Source of the DNA: Longimicrobiales bacterium
Lineage (GTDB): Bacteria > Gemmatimonadota > Gemmatimonadetes > Longimicrobiales > Gaopeijiaceae
Length of the DNA: 64,000 nucleotides
Direction: 5' to 3'
NCBI GenBank assembly: GCA_028278645.1
Contig: JANQDZ010000096.1
Location: forward strand, 1-64,000
The notes beneath the pieces were generated by a model. It was not told where the DNA came from. It was given only the letters and a program-made list of their open reading frames with translations, and did not search any database. The position numbers were made by a program, and so were the translations under genes. This document shows positions 53,471 through 62,450 of the stretch, one piece after another. Positions within the stretch are counted from its first letter, which is position 1, and each line of letters starts with the position of its first letter.

Positions 53471-53555
53471 ATCCCGGTGAAACCCGGAATACGTGAGGAT
53501 GATAGCACCGGAATCCGTCCAGGGTTCCGATTAATCCCAGAAAACCGGTGGATCC

Positions 53556-53571
53556 GGGCATTGAACTTGCT
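53556..53571 (+). promoter_or_regulatory. Sigma-54 promoter for the porin-cytochrome operon
   Basis: GGGCATT-GAAC-TTGCT has GG at 53557-53558 and GC at 53569-53570. It points toward the nine-heme / barrel / twelve-heme operon and is divergent from the promoter at 53454. Confidence 0.75.
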
Positions 53572-53857
53572 AGGACTTCAACTCGACGGGAGGGAACGAA
53601 CAACGGATTTGTCGGGGCACACCCCTCGTTCCTCTTCGCGCGGCCCAGCCCCCCCAAGGTCGGTCGGATACCTTGCGGAAGATGGTGCTCCGACTGAATT
53701 GTTTCCTTAGATATTTACGCTGATTGGCAAAAAAGGGTAGGAGGAGCCTGATTTTGGGCAACAGAAACCTCGGATGTCACGAATCGGAATGTCCCCGTGG
53801 AGCCCACCCGTGGTCGCCTCAGATCCGATTGAGTGCGACGAGATGGGGAGCCTGCTT

Positions 53858-55354
53858 ATGAAGATGGGAAGTCAAATCGGAGTGGCTGGGATTATCCTGT
53901 CCATGTTGTCGTTGGTAGTCCTGGCGGGCTGTGTGGACGGGGACACCGTCTACACGGACCAACCCGAATGGGAGGAGTCGCCACCGGGCGGTTTGGGGTT
54001 CCTGGGCTACGAGCCGTTCAAAAAGGGCGAAACCCTCTGTGGGCAATGCCACGTTGATTACCAGGCTCGGTGGATCGGAACCGATCATGCCGACGCCTGG
54101 GAAGGCCTCCAGTCCAGCAGTCATGCCGCTTCCTATTGTGAAGGGTGCCACACGGTCAGTCACCTGGGTAATGAAGTGACCGACCCGAACGTTGCGTGGG
54201 CCGCCACACAAGACAACCGCTTCCGGGACGTCCAGTGCGAGAGTTGCCACGGACCCGGGATCGAGCACGTCTCGGCCCCCGCTGCCACACAGCCCTTGGC
54301 TTCCTTCGAAGCGGGTATCAACGCGTCGAACGGCTGTGGCGAGTGCCATAACGGGACCCATCATCCGTTCGTGGAACAGTGGGCACAGTCGGCCCATGGC
54401 TCCGGTCCCCACGTTGCCTACGCGGGCACCCGAAGCTACTGCGCCGGGTGTCACGAAGGGCAGGCGGCTCTCGAGCAGACGTTCGGAGTTGACACGGATT
54501 ATCTGGAGAAGGGGGATGGTGAGCTGCGCACCATCACGTGCATTGTCTGTCATGATCCCCATGGCTCTCCGTTCGACGGGCAACTCCGGGCTTCGATTCA
54601 GGTTCCGGATCGCACGAACCTCTGCATGCGATGCCACACACGTAGGGGTGAGCCCTGGTCCTCCCACGGACCTCACGCGGCCCAGGGACTCCTCATCCTG
54701 AGCGAGGATGTCGGTTATATCCCTGAAGGTTTCAGCCGGGCGATCGCCGACGTACCCAACCCCCACGGGCCTCGAAACAACAACGAACTTTGCGCCCGCT
54801 GCCATGTGTCGGACTTCACAGTGACCGACGAGACCGGAGGATTCCTCCTCCATAGCGTGGGACATACGTTCGAAGCCATCAGTTGTTTGGATGACGAAGG
54901 CCTACCGGTGTACGACGGGAATTGCGCCGTCGATGACCGGACCTTCGCCACCTGCGCCGGATCCGGCTGCCACGGGTCCGAAAGCATGGCCAGGAACGCG
55001 TACGTCCAGAACCGGGCACGGCTCAACGTGCTCCTGGACGAGCTTTGGGAAGACTCCAACCTGAACCACATTATGGAGGCGACGGACAAAGGCCTCCTCC
55101 CGAAGGTCATCGCCAACGGCCACGGGGCAGATTTGGACCCAAGCAACTCCACCATGAACCCGGCCAAAGGCGCTCTATGGAACGGAATGCTCGCCTGGAC
55201 CGGGGACCGGACCCATTGGTCCGACGGTGAAGTCGGAGGGGTTCATTTCTCCTCACATCCCAACAGCGGGAACGGCGTCCATAACCCTCACCTCCTCGAG
55301 GCCCTCCTGCTGGCCTCAATCGGGGAAGTCAGAGCAGCTTATGGACTCCAATGA
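53858..55354 (+). CDS. Nine-heme c-type cytochrome lipoprotein
   Basis: The ATG at 53858 has GGGGAG at proper distance and begins a lipoprotein signal (LSLVVLAGCVDG); the frame is open from 53774 without a signal. The 498-residue product has eight standard motifs (CGQCH, CEGCH, CESCH, CGECH, CAGCH, CIVCH, CMRCH, CARCH) and one Cys-x4-Cys-His (CAGSGCH). The beginning (DYQARWIGTDHADAWEGL) resembles cytochrome c554-like folds. The C-terminus has GVHNPHLLEALLLASI. It is first in a barrel/twelve-heme operon; a place on the outer membrane is inferred. Confidence 0.93.
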   Translation: MKMGSQIGVAGIILSMLSLVVLAGCVDGDTVYTDQPEWEESPPGGLGFLGYEPFKKGETLCGQCHVDYQARWIGTDHADAWEGLQSSSHAASYCEGCHTVSHLGNEVTDPNVAWAATQDNRFRDVQCESCHGPGIEHVSAPAATQPLASFEAGINASNGCGECHNGTHHPFVEQWAQSAHGSGPHVAYAGTRSYCAGCHEGQAALEQTFGVDTDYLEKGDGELRTITCIVCHDPHGSPFDGQLRASIQVPDRTNLCMRCHTRRGEPWSSHGPHAAQGLLILSEDVGYIPEGFSRAIADVPNPHGPRNNNELCARCHVSDFTVTDETGGFLLHSVGHTFEAISCLDDEGLPVYDGNCAVDDRTFATCAGSGCHGSESMARNAYVQNRARLNVLLDELWEDSNLNHIMEATDKGLLPKVIANGHGADLDPSNSTMNPAKGALWNGMLAWTGDRTHWSDGEVGGVHFSSHPNSGNGVHNPHLLEALLLASIGEVRAAYGLQ

Positions 55355-55394
55355 ACCCAAGACTCGATCCCATGCCCCCCCGCGGAGGTATGAC

Positions 55395-56855
55395 ATGAGT
55401 TATCGGACGCCCCTTGTCGCCTTGTCCCTGTGTATTTTGCTGCTCCCGGGGCTGGCCACGGCTCAGGGGATCAACGGACGAGCAAGAACCTATCTCAGCC
55501 ATCTCCAAATCCGTGATATGGTGCTGGACAGTGTTCCTGAGGGCACGGTTTCGGGAGAGGGGGTCCAACGCACTCTCCCGGACGGCACTCCCCTCACCTG
55601 CGGGGAAGAATACTGCCAGTATTATCGCTCCGGCCCCGAACTCGGGGTGATCCCTTTCCTCGTGGACCTGGAGTTGAACGCCTGGACCGGAATAACGGGG
55701 CTCCGGGCTTACACCCACTTACGGGCCAGGGATCACCTAGGTGATTTTCGGGTGATTTGGCCGAAAATGAACGAACCTTTCGAGGCCCTCACCCTATACG
55801 TCGAGTATGGGAGGTCCTTCTACCGGGTCAAGGCCGGTCGGCAGTGGCAGACCACCGGCCTGGGCATGTACAACTACGATGGTGGATCGGTCCGCATGCG
55901 GCTGCCTCACAACCTCGATGTCGAAGTCTATGGGGGACTGAGCCTGGTCAGAGGGCTGAACGAGTCTCACTACACCAACCTCATCTCTGACGTGGAATCC
56001 CTCTTCCCCAGGGAGGATGCTTGGCTCGGAGGAATTCACGTGCGGTTTCGGCCGTTCCCCCAGGTCGCCGGTTCGTTCACCTACCAGCGGGAGGAGGCCG
56101 CCGGCTCCGACGGCCTCTATTCCGAGCGGATCGCAGCCACCACCAGAATTCTGGCGGGACCAATTACTCTCGACGGAGAGTTGAAGTTCGACCTGGCAAC
56201 CCGACAAACCAACCTGGCGAAACTGGCCGCCTCTTTCCCTCTCGACAAAGGATTCAGCGCGAGTGGCGAGGTCCGTACCTATACGCCGTTCTTCGAGCTC
56301 TGGACGATTTGGGGAGCCTTCTCGCCGGTGGGATTCAACGAGGTGAGGGGACGGCTCGACTGGATTGCACCTTCCGGGAAACTCTCGGCATACACCTATG
56401 GCAGCCATAGGAGTTATGAAGAAACCTCCACCCAGATCCCCGGTTCTCTTTCCATCTCCGACGAGAGTTGGAGGTGGGCCTTCGGTAGTCGGTATTCGAT
56501 CCTGACGGACCTCACACTGAGCGCTGAGTACCGCTATGACGATGGGTACGGCGCCAGCCGCCACGGGGGGGACCTATCCGTCCAGAGGTTCTTCGGCCGG
56601 AGCTCCTACCTGGCGCTACGCGGCACTGCTTTCCAGACGTTCTCCGAGTTCCGCGTCGGATCGGGGGGAGTTATCGGTGGCGGCCTACAAGGCGCGTTCC
56701 CGCTGGCCTCGGCGAAGGTCCACGGAAGCGTAATGTACTACCAACATGATCAGATCGACCGGCCCAGCCTCCTCGATCTCAACCAGCTGCGCATGAACCT
56801 CTCGTTGGAGATACCCATCGGCGGTGACCCCGGCCTGAGAGGAGGAGGAAACTGA
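55395..56855 (+). CDS. Outer-membrane beta-barrel protein between two multiheme cytochromes
   Basis: The ATG at 55395 has a strong ribosome site (GGAGGTATGAC) and a signal peptide (LCILLLPGLATAQG); upstream codons belong to the 3' end of the previous gene. The 486-residue product is alternating amphipathic strands, about 18-22 in number, with acidic and aromatic loops. It shows no plug domain and no TonB box. Its place between a surface-type lipoprotein cytochrome and a periplasmic twelve-heme protein matches porin-cytochrome conduits such as MtrCAB/OmbB-OmaB-OmcB, though no sequence family is assigned. Confidence 0.75.
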   Translation: MSYRTPLVALSLCILLLPGLATAQGINGRARTYLSHLQIRDMVLDSVPEGTVSGEGVQRTLPDGTPLTCGEEYCQYYRSGPELGVIPFLVDLELNAWTGITGLRAYTHLRARDHLGDFRVIWPKMNEPFEALTLYVEYGRSFYRVKAGRQWQTTGLGMYNYDGGSVRMRLPHNLDVEVYGGLSLVRGLNESHYTNLISDVESLFPREDAWLGGIHVRFRPFPQVAGSFTYQREEAAGSDGLYSERIAATTRILAGPITLDGELKFDLATRQTNLAKLAASFPLDKGFSASGEVRTYTPFFELWTIWGAFSPVGFNEVRGRLDWIAPSGKLSAYTYGSHRSYEETSTQIPGSLSISDESWRWAFGSRYSILTDLTLSAEYRYDDGYGASRHGGDLSVQRFFGRSSYLALRGTAFQTFSEFRVGSGGVIGGGLQGAFPLASAKVHGSVMYYQHDQIDRPSLLDLNQLRMNLSLEIPIGGDPGLRGGGN

Positions 56856-57811
56856 TGAACCGTGCATCCAGATGGTCCCTGGCGGGTCTGGCTTTGGCGG
56901 GGTTTGCGGTTCCGTCTCTCCTGGCGGGTCAGACGTTTCCTCACAACACGCACGAGGCGTTCTTCTCCGAATGCACTGCTTGTCACTCAGGCGTCATGGC
57001 CGATCCCGAAACCGGTCCCTATCCCGAGTTCTCCACCTGTGCGGCGTGCCACGACGGACAGTCCGGGCCGGCCATTGAATGGCAGGATCCCGGGTCCCGG
57101 GCATCGAGTCTGGCATTTCCTCATGCTCCTCACGACTTCGGATGTAACACGTGCCACGCTCCTGGAGGTGACGAGAACCCGGGATCGTTCAGCTTCCCTG
57201 AACCGGAAACCTGTTTAAGCTGTCACGCTCCTCAAACCGAGCACCAGGCGGCTGAATGCAGTTTCTGCCATGCGCCGGTCACCGATTTTCGCCTTACCCG
57301 GGACGGGACTCAGGATCCCTTCCATGGCGCTGCTTTCCTCAACAACCACGGACCTGCGGCTGCATCCGGGCAGCCGGATTGTGCTTCGTGCCACGCCGAG
57401 AACACCTGCACCCAATGTCACGACGGAATGGCCTCATCCGAGTTCCATCCGACGAATTTTGTTCTCTCTCATTCGACAGAAGCCTTCGGTCGGGTGAGCG
57501 ATTGTACCTCCTGCCACACCTCTGAAGCGTTCTGCAGGGAGTGTCACCTCAACCTCGGAATGGAGGGTGGTGGAGGGTTCGTTGCGCCGTTCCACGACAA
57601 CCAGGCGATCTGGATTTTGAGCCACCCCCAAGCGGCCCGGCAGGACCTGGAAAGCTGCGTGACATGCCATCAACAGAACGACTGTATGCGCTGCCACTCC
57701 GCGTCGGCCGGGATGCGGGTCAGCCCCCACGGACCGGGTTTCCGGGGATCGAGCATCTCAGACCGGAATCAGGCCATGTGCAAGTTTTGTCACACGGGTG
57801 GAGGAGGATAA
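56855..57811 (+). CDS. Twelve-heme periplasmic c-type cytochrome
   Basis: The start overlaps the barrel stop (TGATG) with GAGGAGGAGG upstream. The 318-residue product has a signal peptide ending near LLAGQTFP and twelve heme motifs: CTACH, CAACH, CNTCH, CLSCH, CSFCH, CASCH, CTQCH, CTSCH, CRECH, CVTCH, CMRCH, CKFCH. One heme per 26 residues gives a tightly packed wire. It is probably the periplasmic element that fits into the barrel, by analogy with MtrA, although MtrA has ten hemes and no sequence identity is claimed. Confidence 0.95.
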   Translation: MNRASRWSLAGLALAGFAVPSLLAGQTFPHNTHEAFFSECTACHSGVMADPETGPYPEFSTCAACHDGQSGPAIEWQDPGSRASSLAFPHAPHDFGCNTCHAPGGDENPGSFSFPEPETCLSCHAPQTEHQAAECSFCHAPVTDFRLTRDGTQDPFHGAAFLNNHGPAAASGQPDCASCHAENTCTQCHDGMASSEFHPTNFVLSHSTEAFGRVSDCTSCHTSEAFCRECHLNLGMEGGGGFVAPFHDNQAIWILSHPQAARQDLESCVTCHQQNDCMRCHSASAGMRVSPHGPGFRGSSISDRNQAMCKFCHTGGGG

Positions 57812-57835
57812 CCCGGCCACATTCCCCTCAGAATC

Positions 57836-57870
57836 AAGAGTCCTGGCGGATTTCTCTGCCAGGGCTCTTC
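57836..57870. terminator. Hairpin between convergent cytochrome operons
   Basis: AAGAGTCCTGGC and GCCAGGGCTCTT pair over 12 bases with one G-T pair and a ten-base loop, between the two convergent stops at 57811 and 57908. Only short T-runs follow on either strand. Confidence 0.6.
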
Positions 57871-57907
57871 TCCGTCCTGGGGTTTCAGAAGCACGACCTG
57901 GACGCCC

Positions 57908-60049
57908 CTAACCTCCTCCGCCGGGCAGCGGCGGGATCTCATGGCACAGCGTGCATTCCATGCCTCCGCTGTGTTCCTCGTTACCCTGGTGGCATACCAG
58001 ACATACAGACCTGCTCCACTTCGTGATTCCGGCTTGGTCTGGAGCAGTATGGCAGGCGGTACAGGCAGTTATATGGGCCAACTCCGCCATATGCTTGTCC
58101 TTCGGGTCTTCCGTGTGGCAAAGCCGGCAATCGGTGTTGACTTGGTGGTGGAGCGTATGACATGTGGCGCAGACATCGGGGTTCGTCCCCGCTCCTGGTT
58201 CGGTATGGCAGGTAGTGCAATCAAATCCCATGCTCTCATGTGGTTCGTGAGGGAACGTGCCAACCTCGGTGAGGAGCGGATCAGCCGGGACCTCAGAGTG
58301 GCAGAATTCACAGGTGGCCGAAGGGGTGTGATGGAGTTGATGGCAGGGTGCGCACGTTTCCTGATCCACAGCCATGGACGGGCTTTGATGGCAGGCGTCG
58401 CATCCCAAATCCATAGAGAGGTGGGGATCGTGAAGGAAGTTGGAGGAGGCGTAGGCCAGCGTGTCCGCTTGGGGAGGGGTGTGGCAGAGCACACATGCTT
58501 CCTGAGATTCAGAGATATGATGACAACCGTCGCAGGACGCTGCTGAGGAAAGGGTGAGGCCACCGTGGTCATCCATGGGCGTGTGGCACGTTTGACAATC
58601 CAACCCAGCATTTACGGTGTGGCGGCGATGGGGGAAGGGTCGACCTTCCCAGACGACGATACCGCCCCCATCCACGCCGAAATGGCAAGACTCGCACGAA
58701 CCGGCTTCCAGCGGTTGCCCCAGGTTCACCGATGCCAGCCTGGGGTCCCTACCGTCGGCCTCAGCCGCCTCCCGTGCCATCTCTACGGCCGCCCTCAGTA
58801 ATTCGTCGGCGTACGGGACGTTGTGGGCCCCCCGGCCTACACGAACCAGCTCCACGTTCTCTTCGGCGGCCTGGATCAAAGAATCGGCAGGTGGGGCGGG
58901 GCGGGCACCAACAGCACGCCGGACCCGCCCAACGACGTTCGAAGCGGCGTTGAGTCGGGCTTCCAATTCTTGCTGCCATCCGGGTAGGATGCCGGCGAAC
59001 TCGACTCCGTGGCAGGAAAGGCAGGTCGCCTCCCCAGCCATGGACACCCCTTCGTGCCCAGGCAGGTCACCGGGAAGAGAGTGGCAGCTTTCGCAGGTCA
59101 CCCGAGCCAGAAACATTCGACTCGGAGTCTCATCGACACTGTGACCCCCACTGCCGGCAACCAGAGCACGCTGGGCTTCATGGGCGCCGGTGTGGCAGCC
59201 GGCGCAATCCAACTCCAGGGTTTCTTCCAGGGCCACCACCTTGTGCTGGATCTCGGTGTGACACTGCTGGCACTCGATGTTGTGTTCAGCGATATGGACC
59301 TCGTGGAGAAGGGTGGGGTTGTCGAAGGCTTCAATTCTCTCGGGGAGGTTATGGCAGGTCCAACAACGCTGCTCCTCCGCAATCCCATCTCCGACGGCAA
59401 CGTCCGAGTGACACTTGGAACATGAAACCATGTCCCGCACGATCTGATCGTGGTCGATGGGCACCCCCTCGTATTCCACGTTGGGAGGTGAGGGGTGGCA
59501 GCCCAAGCAGCCACTCAGAGGTTGTCCGACCGGTCGGTCTTTGAAATGACAGAGGTTGCAGGTCGTGGACGTGACGGTCAGATGTTCGCCCTGGACGATC
59601 TGTGAGTGGCAGGACGTGCAGCGCAGGTCCTTCCCCCTCCTCAGTTCACCCAGGTGTTGGGCGTGATCGAACCGGACGCCTTGGAAAGAGACAATCCCCA
59701 AACGCTGTTCGATGTGGCACCCTTCCCTGGTACAGGCCGCGTCCTCGATCTCGGCCCAGGGCTTCTCCTCATAGGTCCTGGTAACGTATTTCACCACTTG
59801 ATTCGCGGCCTGCACCTTCCCCATCGCCTCGGCTTTGATCCCCGGCGCATAATGGCATTGGATGCACGGCACCATGTTGTGGGAGGAGGTCAGCCAGGAC
59901 TGATAGTACGGCTCCATGTTGTGGCAGTTGTTGCAGAAGCCCGGTTGGGCCGAGTACTCCAGGAACCCGACGGTCCCCGCAACCCCCAACACGGCAAACA
60001 CAACGGCCGCCTGTACGGAGATTATCAGGAGCTTTCTTCGCTTTTTCAC
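57908..60049 (-). CDS. NapC/NrfH-type membrane cytochrome extended to 25 hemes
   Basis: The 713-residue product starts with a basic N-terminus and one uncleaved helix (LLIISVQAAVVFAVLGVAGT), then CNNCHNM, the NapC/NrfH signature in which Met or His ligates the first heme, then CIQCH. In all it has 24 Cys-x-x-Cys-His motifs and one Cys-x4-Cys-His (CTREGCH). Two heme-rich blocks are separated by a helical linker near residues 355-430. It would take electrons from quinol or cytochrome b and carry them far into the periplasm. It is last in a four-gene operon, overlapping the nine-heme gene by four bases. Confidence 0.95.
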   Translation of the reverse strand: MKKRRKLLIISVQAAVVFAVLGVAGTVGFLEYSAQPGFCNNCHNMEPYYQSWLTSSHNMVPCIQCHYAPGIKAEAMGKVQAANQVVKYVTRTYEEKPWAEIEDAACTREGCHIEQRLGIVSFQGVRFDHAQHLGELRRGKDLRCTSCHSQIVQGEHLTVTSTTCNLCHFKDRPVGQPLSGCLGCHPSPPNVEYEGVPIDHDQIVRDMVSCSKCHSDVAVGDGIAEEQRCWTCHNLPERIEAFDNPTLLHEVHIAEHNIECQQCHTEIQHKVVALEETLELDCAGCHTGAHEAQRALVAGSGGHSVDETPSRMFLARVTCESCHSLPGDLPGHEGVSMAGEATCLSCHGVEFAGILPGWQQELEARLNAASNVVGRVRRAVGARPAPPADSLIQAAEENVELVRVGRGAHNVPYADELLRAAVEMAREAAEADGRDPRLASVNLGQPLEAGSCESCHFGVDGGGIVVWEGRPFPHRRHTVNAGLDCQTCHTPMDDHGGLTLSSAASCDGCHHISESQEACVLCHTPPQADTLAYASSNFLHDPHLSMDLGCDACHQSPSMAVDQETCAPCHQLHHTPSATCEFCHSEVPADPLLTEVGTFPHEPHESMGFDCTTCHTEPGAGTNPDVCATCHTLHHQVNTDCRLCHTEDPKDKHMAELAHITACTACHTAPDQAGITKWSRSVCLVCHQGNEEHSGGMECTLCHEIPPLPGGGG

Positions 60050-61305
60050 GACTCAGTCCCCTCTCCCTGCCCCACAGAAGAGTCCTCTACGGGTGCGACC
60101 AGTTTACGGCGTTTCCGCAGGGCGAGGAGGATTCCGAAAACGAGAAGCACCCAGGCCGGGATGGCCAAGAGCTGCCGCTCCCATCGGTGCTCCTCCACCA
60201 CGTCGGCCCTCTCGCCAATCTCCGTGGAGAGGGAAGAAATCCTCCGTACCAGGTCATCCAACGCTTCGGGTTCCAGGGCGTGGGCCTGCACCAAGAGCTC
60301 CCGAAGATGGGTCTCGACCGTCAGGAATCTGACCTCCTCGTCATCGATGGTTTCTCCCGCCTCGGCTAGGATATGGAGCGCATCTCTAGCCCTTGACCCG
60401 GCTGCCTGAGCCCGGAGCACCTGTTCCTGCAGTTCCAGCCCGGCGACCCCGGCGGAAGATCCTTCCTCGTGGCACGAGACGCACACGGACCCAATCTCCG
60501 AGAGGGGTGGCATGGTTGTCTCGTGGTTAGCGTGGCAAGCCGTACAAGGAATCCCCCCGCTCGAGCTCGGGCCCGCCTGGCCGTGCGGGCCGCGGAAGTA
60601 GGTCTCTCGAACGAGCTGGTGGCACTTACCACAGACGTTCGGGATCTCGAGGACGCCCGGAGGGAGTGCGGAGTGGGATCCATGGCACGACGCACAATTG
60701 GCGGCCCGTTCATTGTGCCCCGCCATGAGGGCGACACCGTGGGCGCTCTCTTGCCACTGCTCAAGTTGATCTGTTGGGAGGCCCTCCGGCACACGGGTGG
60801 GATCCGAATGGCAGGAAGAGCAGGTCTCCGGGATCCTTGCAGGATGAACCGGACTCCGTGGATCGGTTCTGGGCAGTATGGCGTGGGACCCGTGACAATC
60901 GCCGCAGGACGGGGCAAGGAGATTCCTGTCTTCCAGCAGTGCCCGGCCGTGCCGACTGAACAGAAATTCTTCCTCCGTCACCGGTTCCAGAGCGAACTGC
61001 CTCATCTGCGGAAGATCCCCATGACACGAAAGACAGAGATCGACCGCCTCCGTCTTTGACATGGATCCGACGAATCCCTCTGTATGGGCGGCATCGGCCT
61101 CGAACTGGGAAGGGTCGCCCCCATGACAGTCGGTACAAAGGATCCCCCGCCCCGAGTGGACCCCCTGCAGGAACCCGGTCCGCATGTCCGTGTGGCACAT
61201 GATGCAGGAGTATTCCTCTTGGAGGAACCCGGCCATCGTCTCCTGCGAAAGGGCCGGGGTGACCCAGGAAAGGACTGCGATGGAGCTCACCAAAACGGAG
61301 CGCAT
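60046..61305 (-). CDS. Nine-heme cytochrome with C-terminal membrane anchor
   Basis: The 419-residue product has a signal peptide (VLSWVTPALSQE), nine heme motifs (CIMCH, CTDCH, CLSCH, CGDCH, CSSCH, CASCH, CGKCH, CTACH, CVSCH), a long coiled helical segment (ELQEQVLRAQAAGSRARDAL and on) and a final helix (LLAIPAWVLLVFGILLALRK) followed by a basic tail. The topology is periplasmic with a C-terminal anchor. It takes the place of cytochrome c1 in a bc-type complex. The stop is two bases from the cytochrome b stop-start junction. Confidence 0.94.
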   Translation of the reverse strand: MRSVLVSSIAVLSWVTPALSQETMAGFLQEEYSCIMCHTDMRTGFLQGVHSGRGILCTDCHGGDPSQFEADAAHTEGFVGSMSKTEAVDLCLSCHGDLPQMRQFALEPVTEEEFLFSRHGRALLEDRNLLAPSCGDCHGSHAILPRTDPRSPVHPARIPETCSSCHSDPTRVPEGLPTDQLEQWQESAHGVALMAGHNERAANCASCHGSHSALPPGVLEIPNVCGKCHQLVRETYFRGPHGQAGPSSSGGIPCTACHANHETTMPPLSEIGSVCVSCHEEGSSAGVAGLELQEQVLRAQAAGSRARDALHILAEAGETIDDEEVRFLTVETHLRELLVQAHALEPEALDDLVRRISSLSTEIGERADVVEEHRWERQLLAIPAWVLLVFGILLALRKRRKLVAPVEDSSVGQGEGTES

Positions 61306-61307
61306 GG

Positions 61308-62450
61308 TCAGTTACCCCCTACCGAAGGAGGAACGCCTGGACCGAGCCCCGCTATCAGAGACACCATCAAGAGGAGGAGGAAAAGTGCAAACAGGCCCAT
61401 GGCTACGGGTCTCCGGGTGAAAGCTGACTCTCCTGTGCGAGCCACTAGAGGTAGAGCGGCCAAGGCAATCAGCAGGAGCGGGAGGCCGTAAAGGCCGATT
61501 CCTAGCGGCAACCGGGCCGCGCCCACCAGGATCAACACAGGAAAGCCGAGCGCAGGGAGTTCTCCAGGGACCGTGAAAGGATCCGCCGGGGGCCCGAAAG
61601 GCCTGGGAAAGAACGCAGCCAGCGTGATCAGGACAGCGAGGGTGATCAAAGCCACCACCAGCTGCCGAAGCATGTGGTGAGGAAAAAACGGTTCCCCCTC
61701 CCCGCTGACGTCTCCTTCCAAAGCAACCCCATGCTTCCGAATGAGCTGAAAGTGAAGGGAAAGGAGGAGGAGAAGGACCCACGGAAGAAGGATCACGTGA
61801 GTAGCATAGAAACGACTCAGCGTAGCTCCACTCACGAACTCATCCACACTGAACAGCCGGGAGAGGAGCCCGCCAACCACCGGATACTTCGCCAACTCGT
61901 CAAGCCCGTACGTGGTGGTCCAGTAAGCCCACTGATCCCAGGGCAGGAGATAACCTGAGGTGACGAAGGCCAGAAGCGTGATGAGGAGCATGATCCCCAT
62001 GAGCCAGGTCGTTTCCCTGGGAGCACGGTAGGTTCCCGTCAGAACCACGCGGAACAGGTGAACCAGAGCAGTGAGGACAACGAGACTAGCTGCCCAGAAA
62101 TGAACGTGACGGACCAGCCAGCCGAAGGTGATCTCCGACTCCAGGTACTGGAGGCTGGGGTATGCCTCGACCGTGGATGGTCTGTAATAGAAGCTCAACA
62201 TCACCCCGGTGAGGACCAGGATCATGCAGAGGAAGTACGTAGCGCCTCCGAACGCGTGCTTCCAGCCGACAGAGGCCGGGAGCCTCCTCCTCATGGAGGC
62301 TCTCCATGCTTCTCCCAGCGGAAGGCGGTCTTCGATGGGTCCGTAGAGGAGGCCAAAAAGGCGGGGGATTGACAGGATCCGGGCATCGGTGGCCTCTTCG
62401 AGCCACTTCAGGATCCTGCTCCGCCCTTTGTTCTGATCGGATTCGGTCAC
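61308..62450 (-). CDS. Cytochrome b of bc type lacking the PEWY motif
   Basis: The 380-residue protein has the four heme-ligand histidines of a bc cytochrome b: His117 and His131 on one helix, His218 and His233 on the next, and the conserved PWDQWAYW loop after helix C. About eight helices are present, including the subunit-IV-like part (PPADPFTVPGELPALGFPVL). In normal complexes that part carries PEWY with the Qo glutamate; here it reads LPALGF, so the glutamate and tyrosine are absent. Quinone oxidation at a standard bifurcating site is unlikely. It overlaps the Rieske-like gene by four bases. Confidence 0.93.
   Translation of the reverse strand: MTESDQNKGRSRILKWLEEATDARILSIPRLFGLLYGPIEDRLPLGEAWRASMRRRLPASVGWKHAFGGATYFLCMILVLTGVMLSFYYRPSTVEAYPSLQYLESEITFGWLVRHVHFWAASLVVLTALVHLFRVVLTGTYRAPRETTWLMGIMLLITLLAFVTSGYLLPWDQWAYWTTTYGLDELAKYPVVGGLLSRLFSVDEFVSGATLSRFYATHVILLPWVLLLLLSLHFQLIRKHGVALEGDVSGEGEPFFPHHMLRQLVVALITLAVLITLAAFFPRPFGPPADPFTVPGELPALGFPVLILVGAARLPLGIGLYGLPLLLIALAALPLVARTGESAFTRRPVAMGLFALFLLLLMVSLIAGLGPGVPPSVGGN

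Larger units (their letters stand above)
53345..53857. other. Divergent regulatory region between two cytochrome units
   Basis: About 510 bases separate the tetraheme gene from the nine-heme gene. The only clear signals are the two sigma-54 promoters listed separately, one on each strand about 85 bases apart, leaving leaders of about 100 and 275 bases. A frame open from 53774 is leader sequence rather than gene. Confidence 0.6.
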
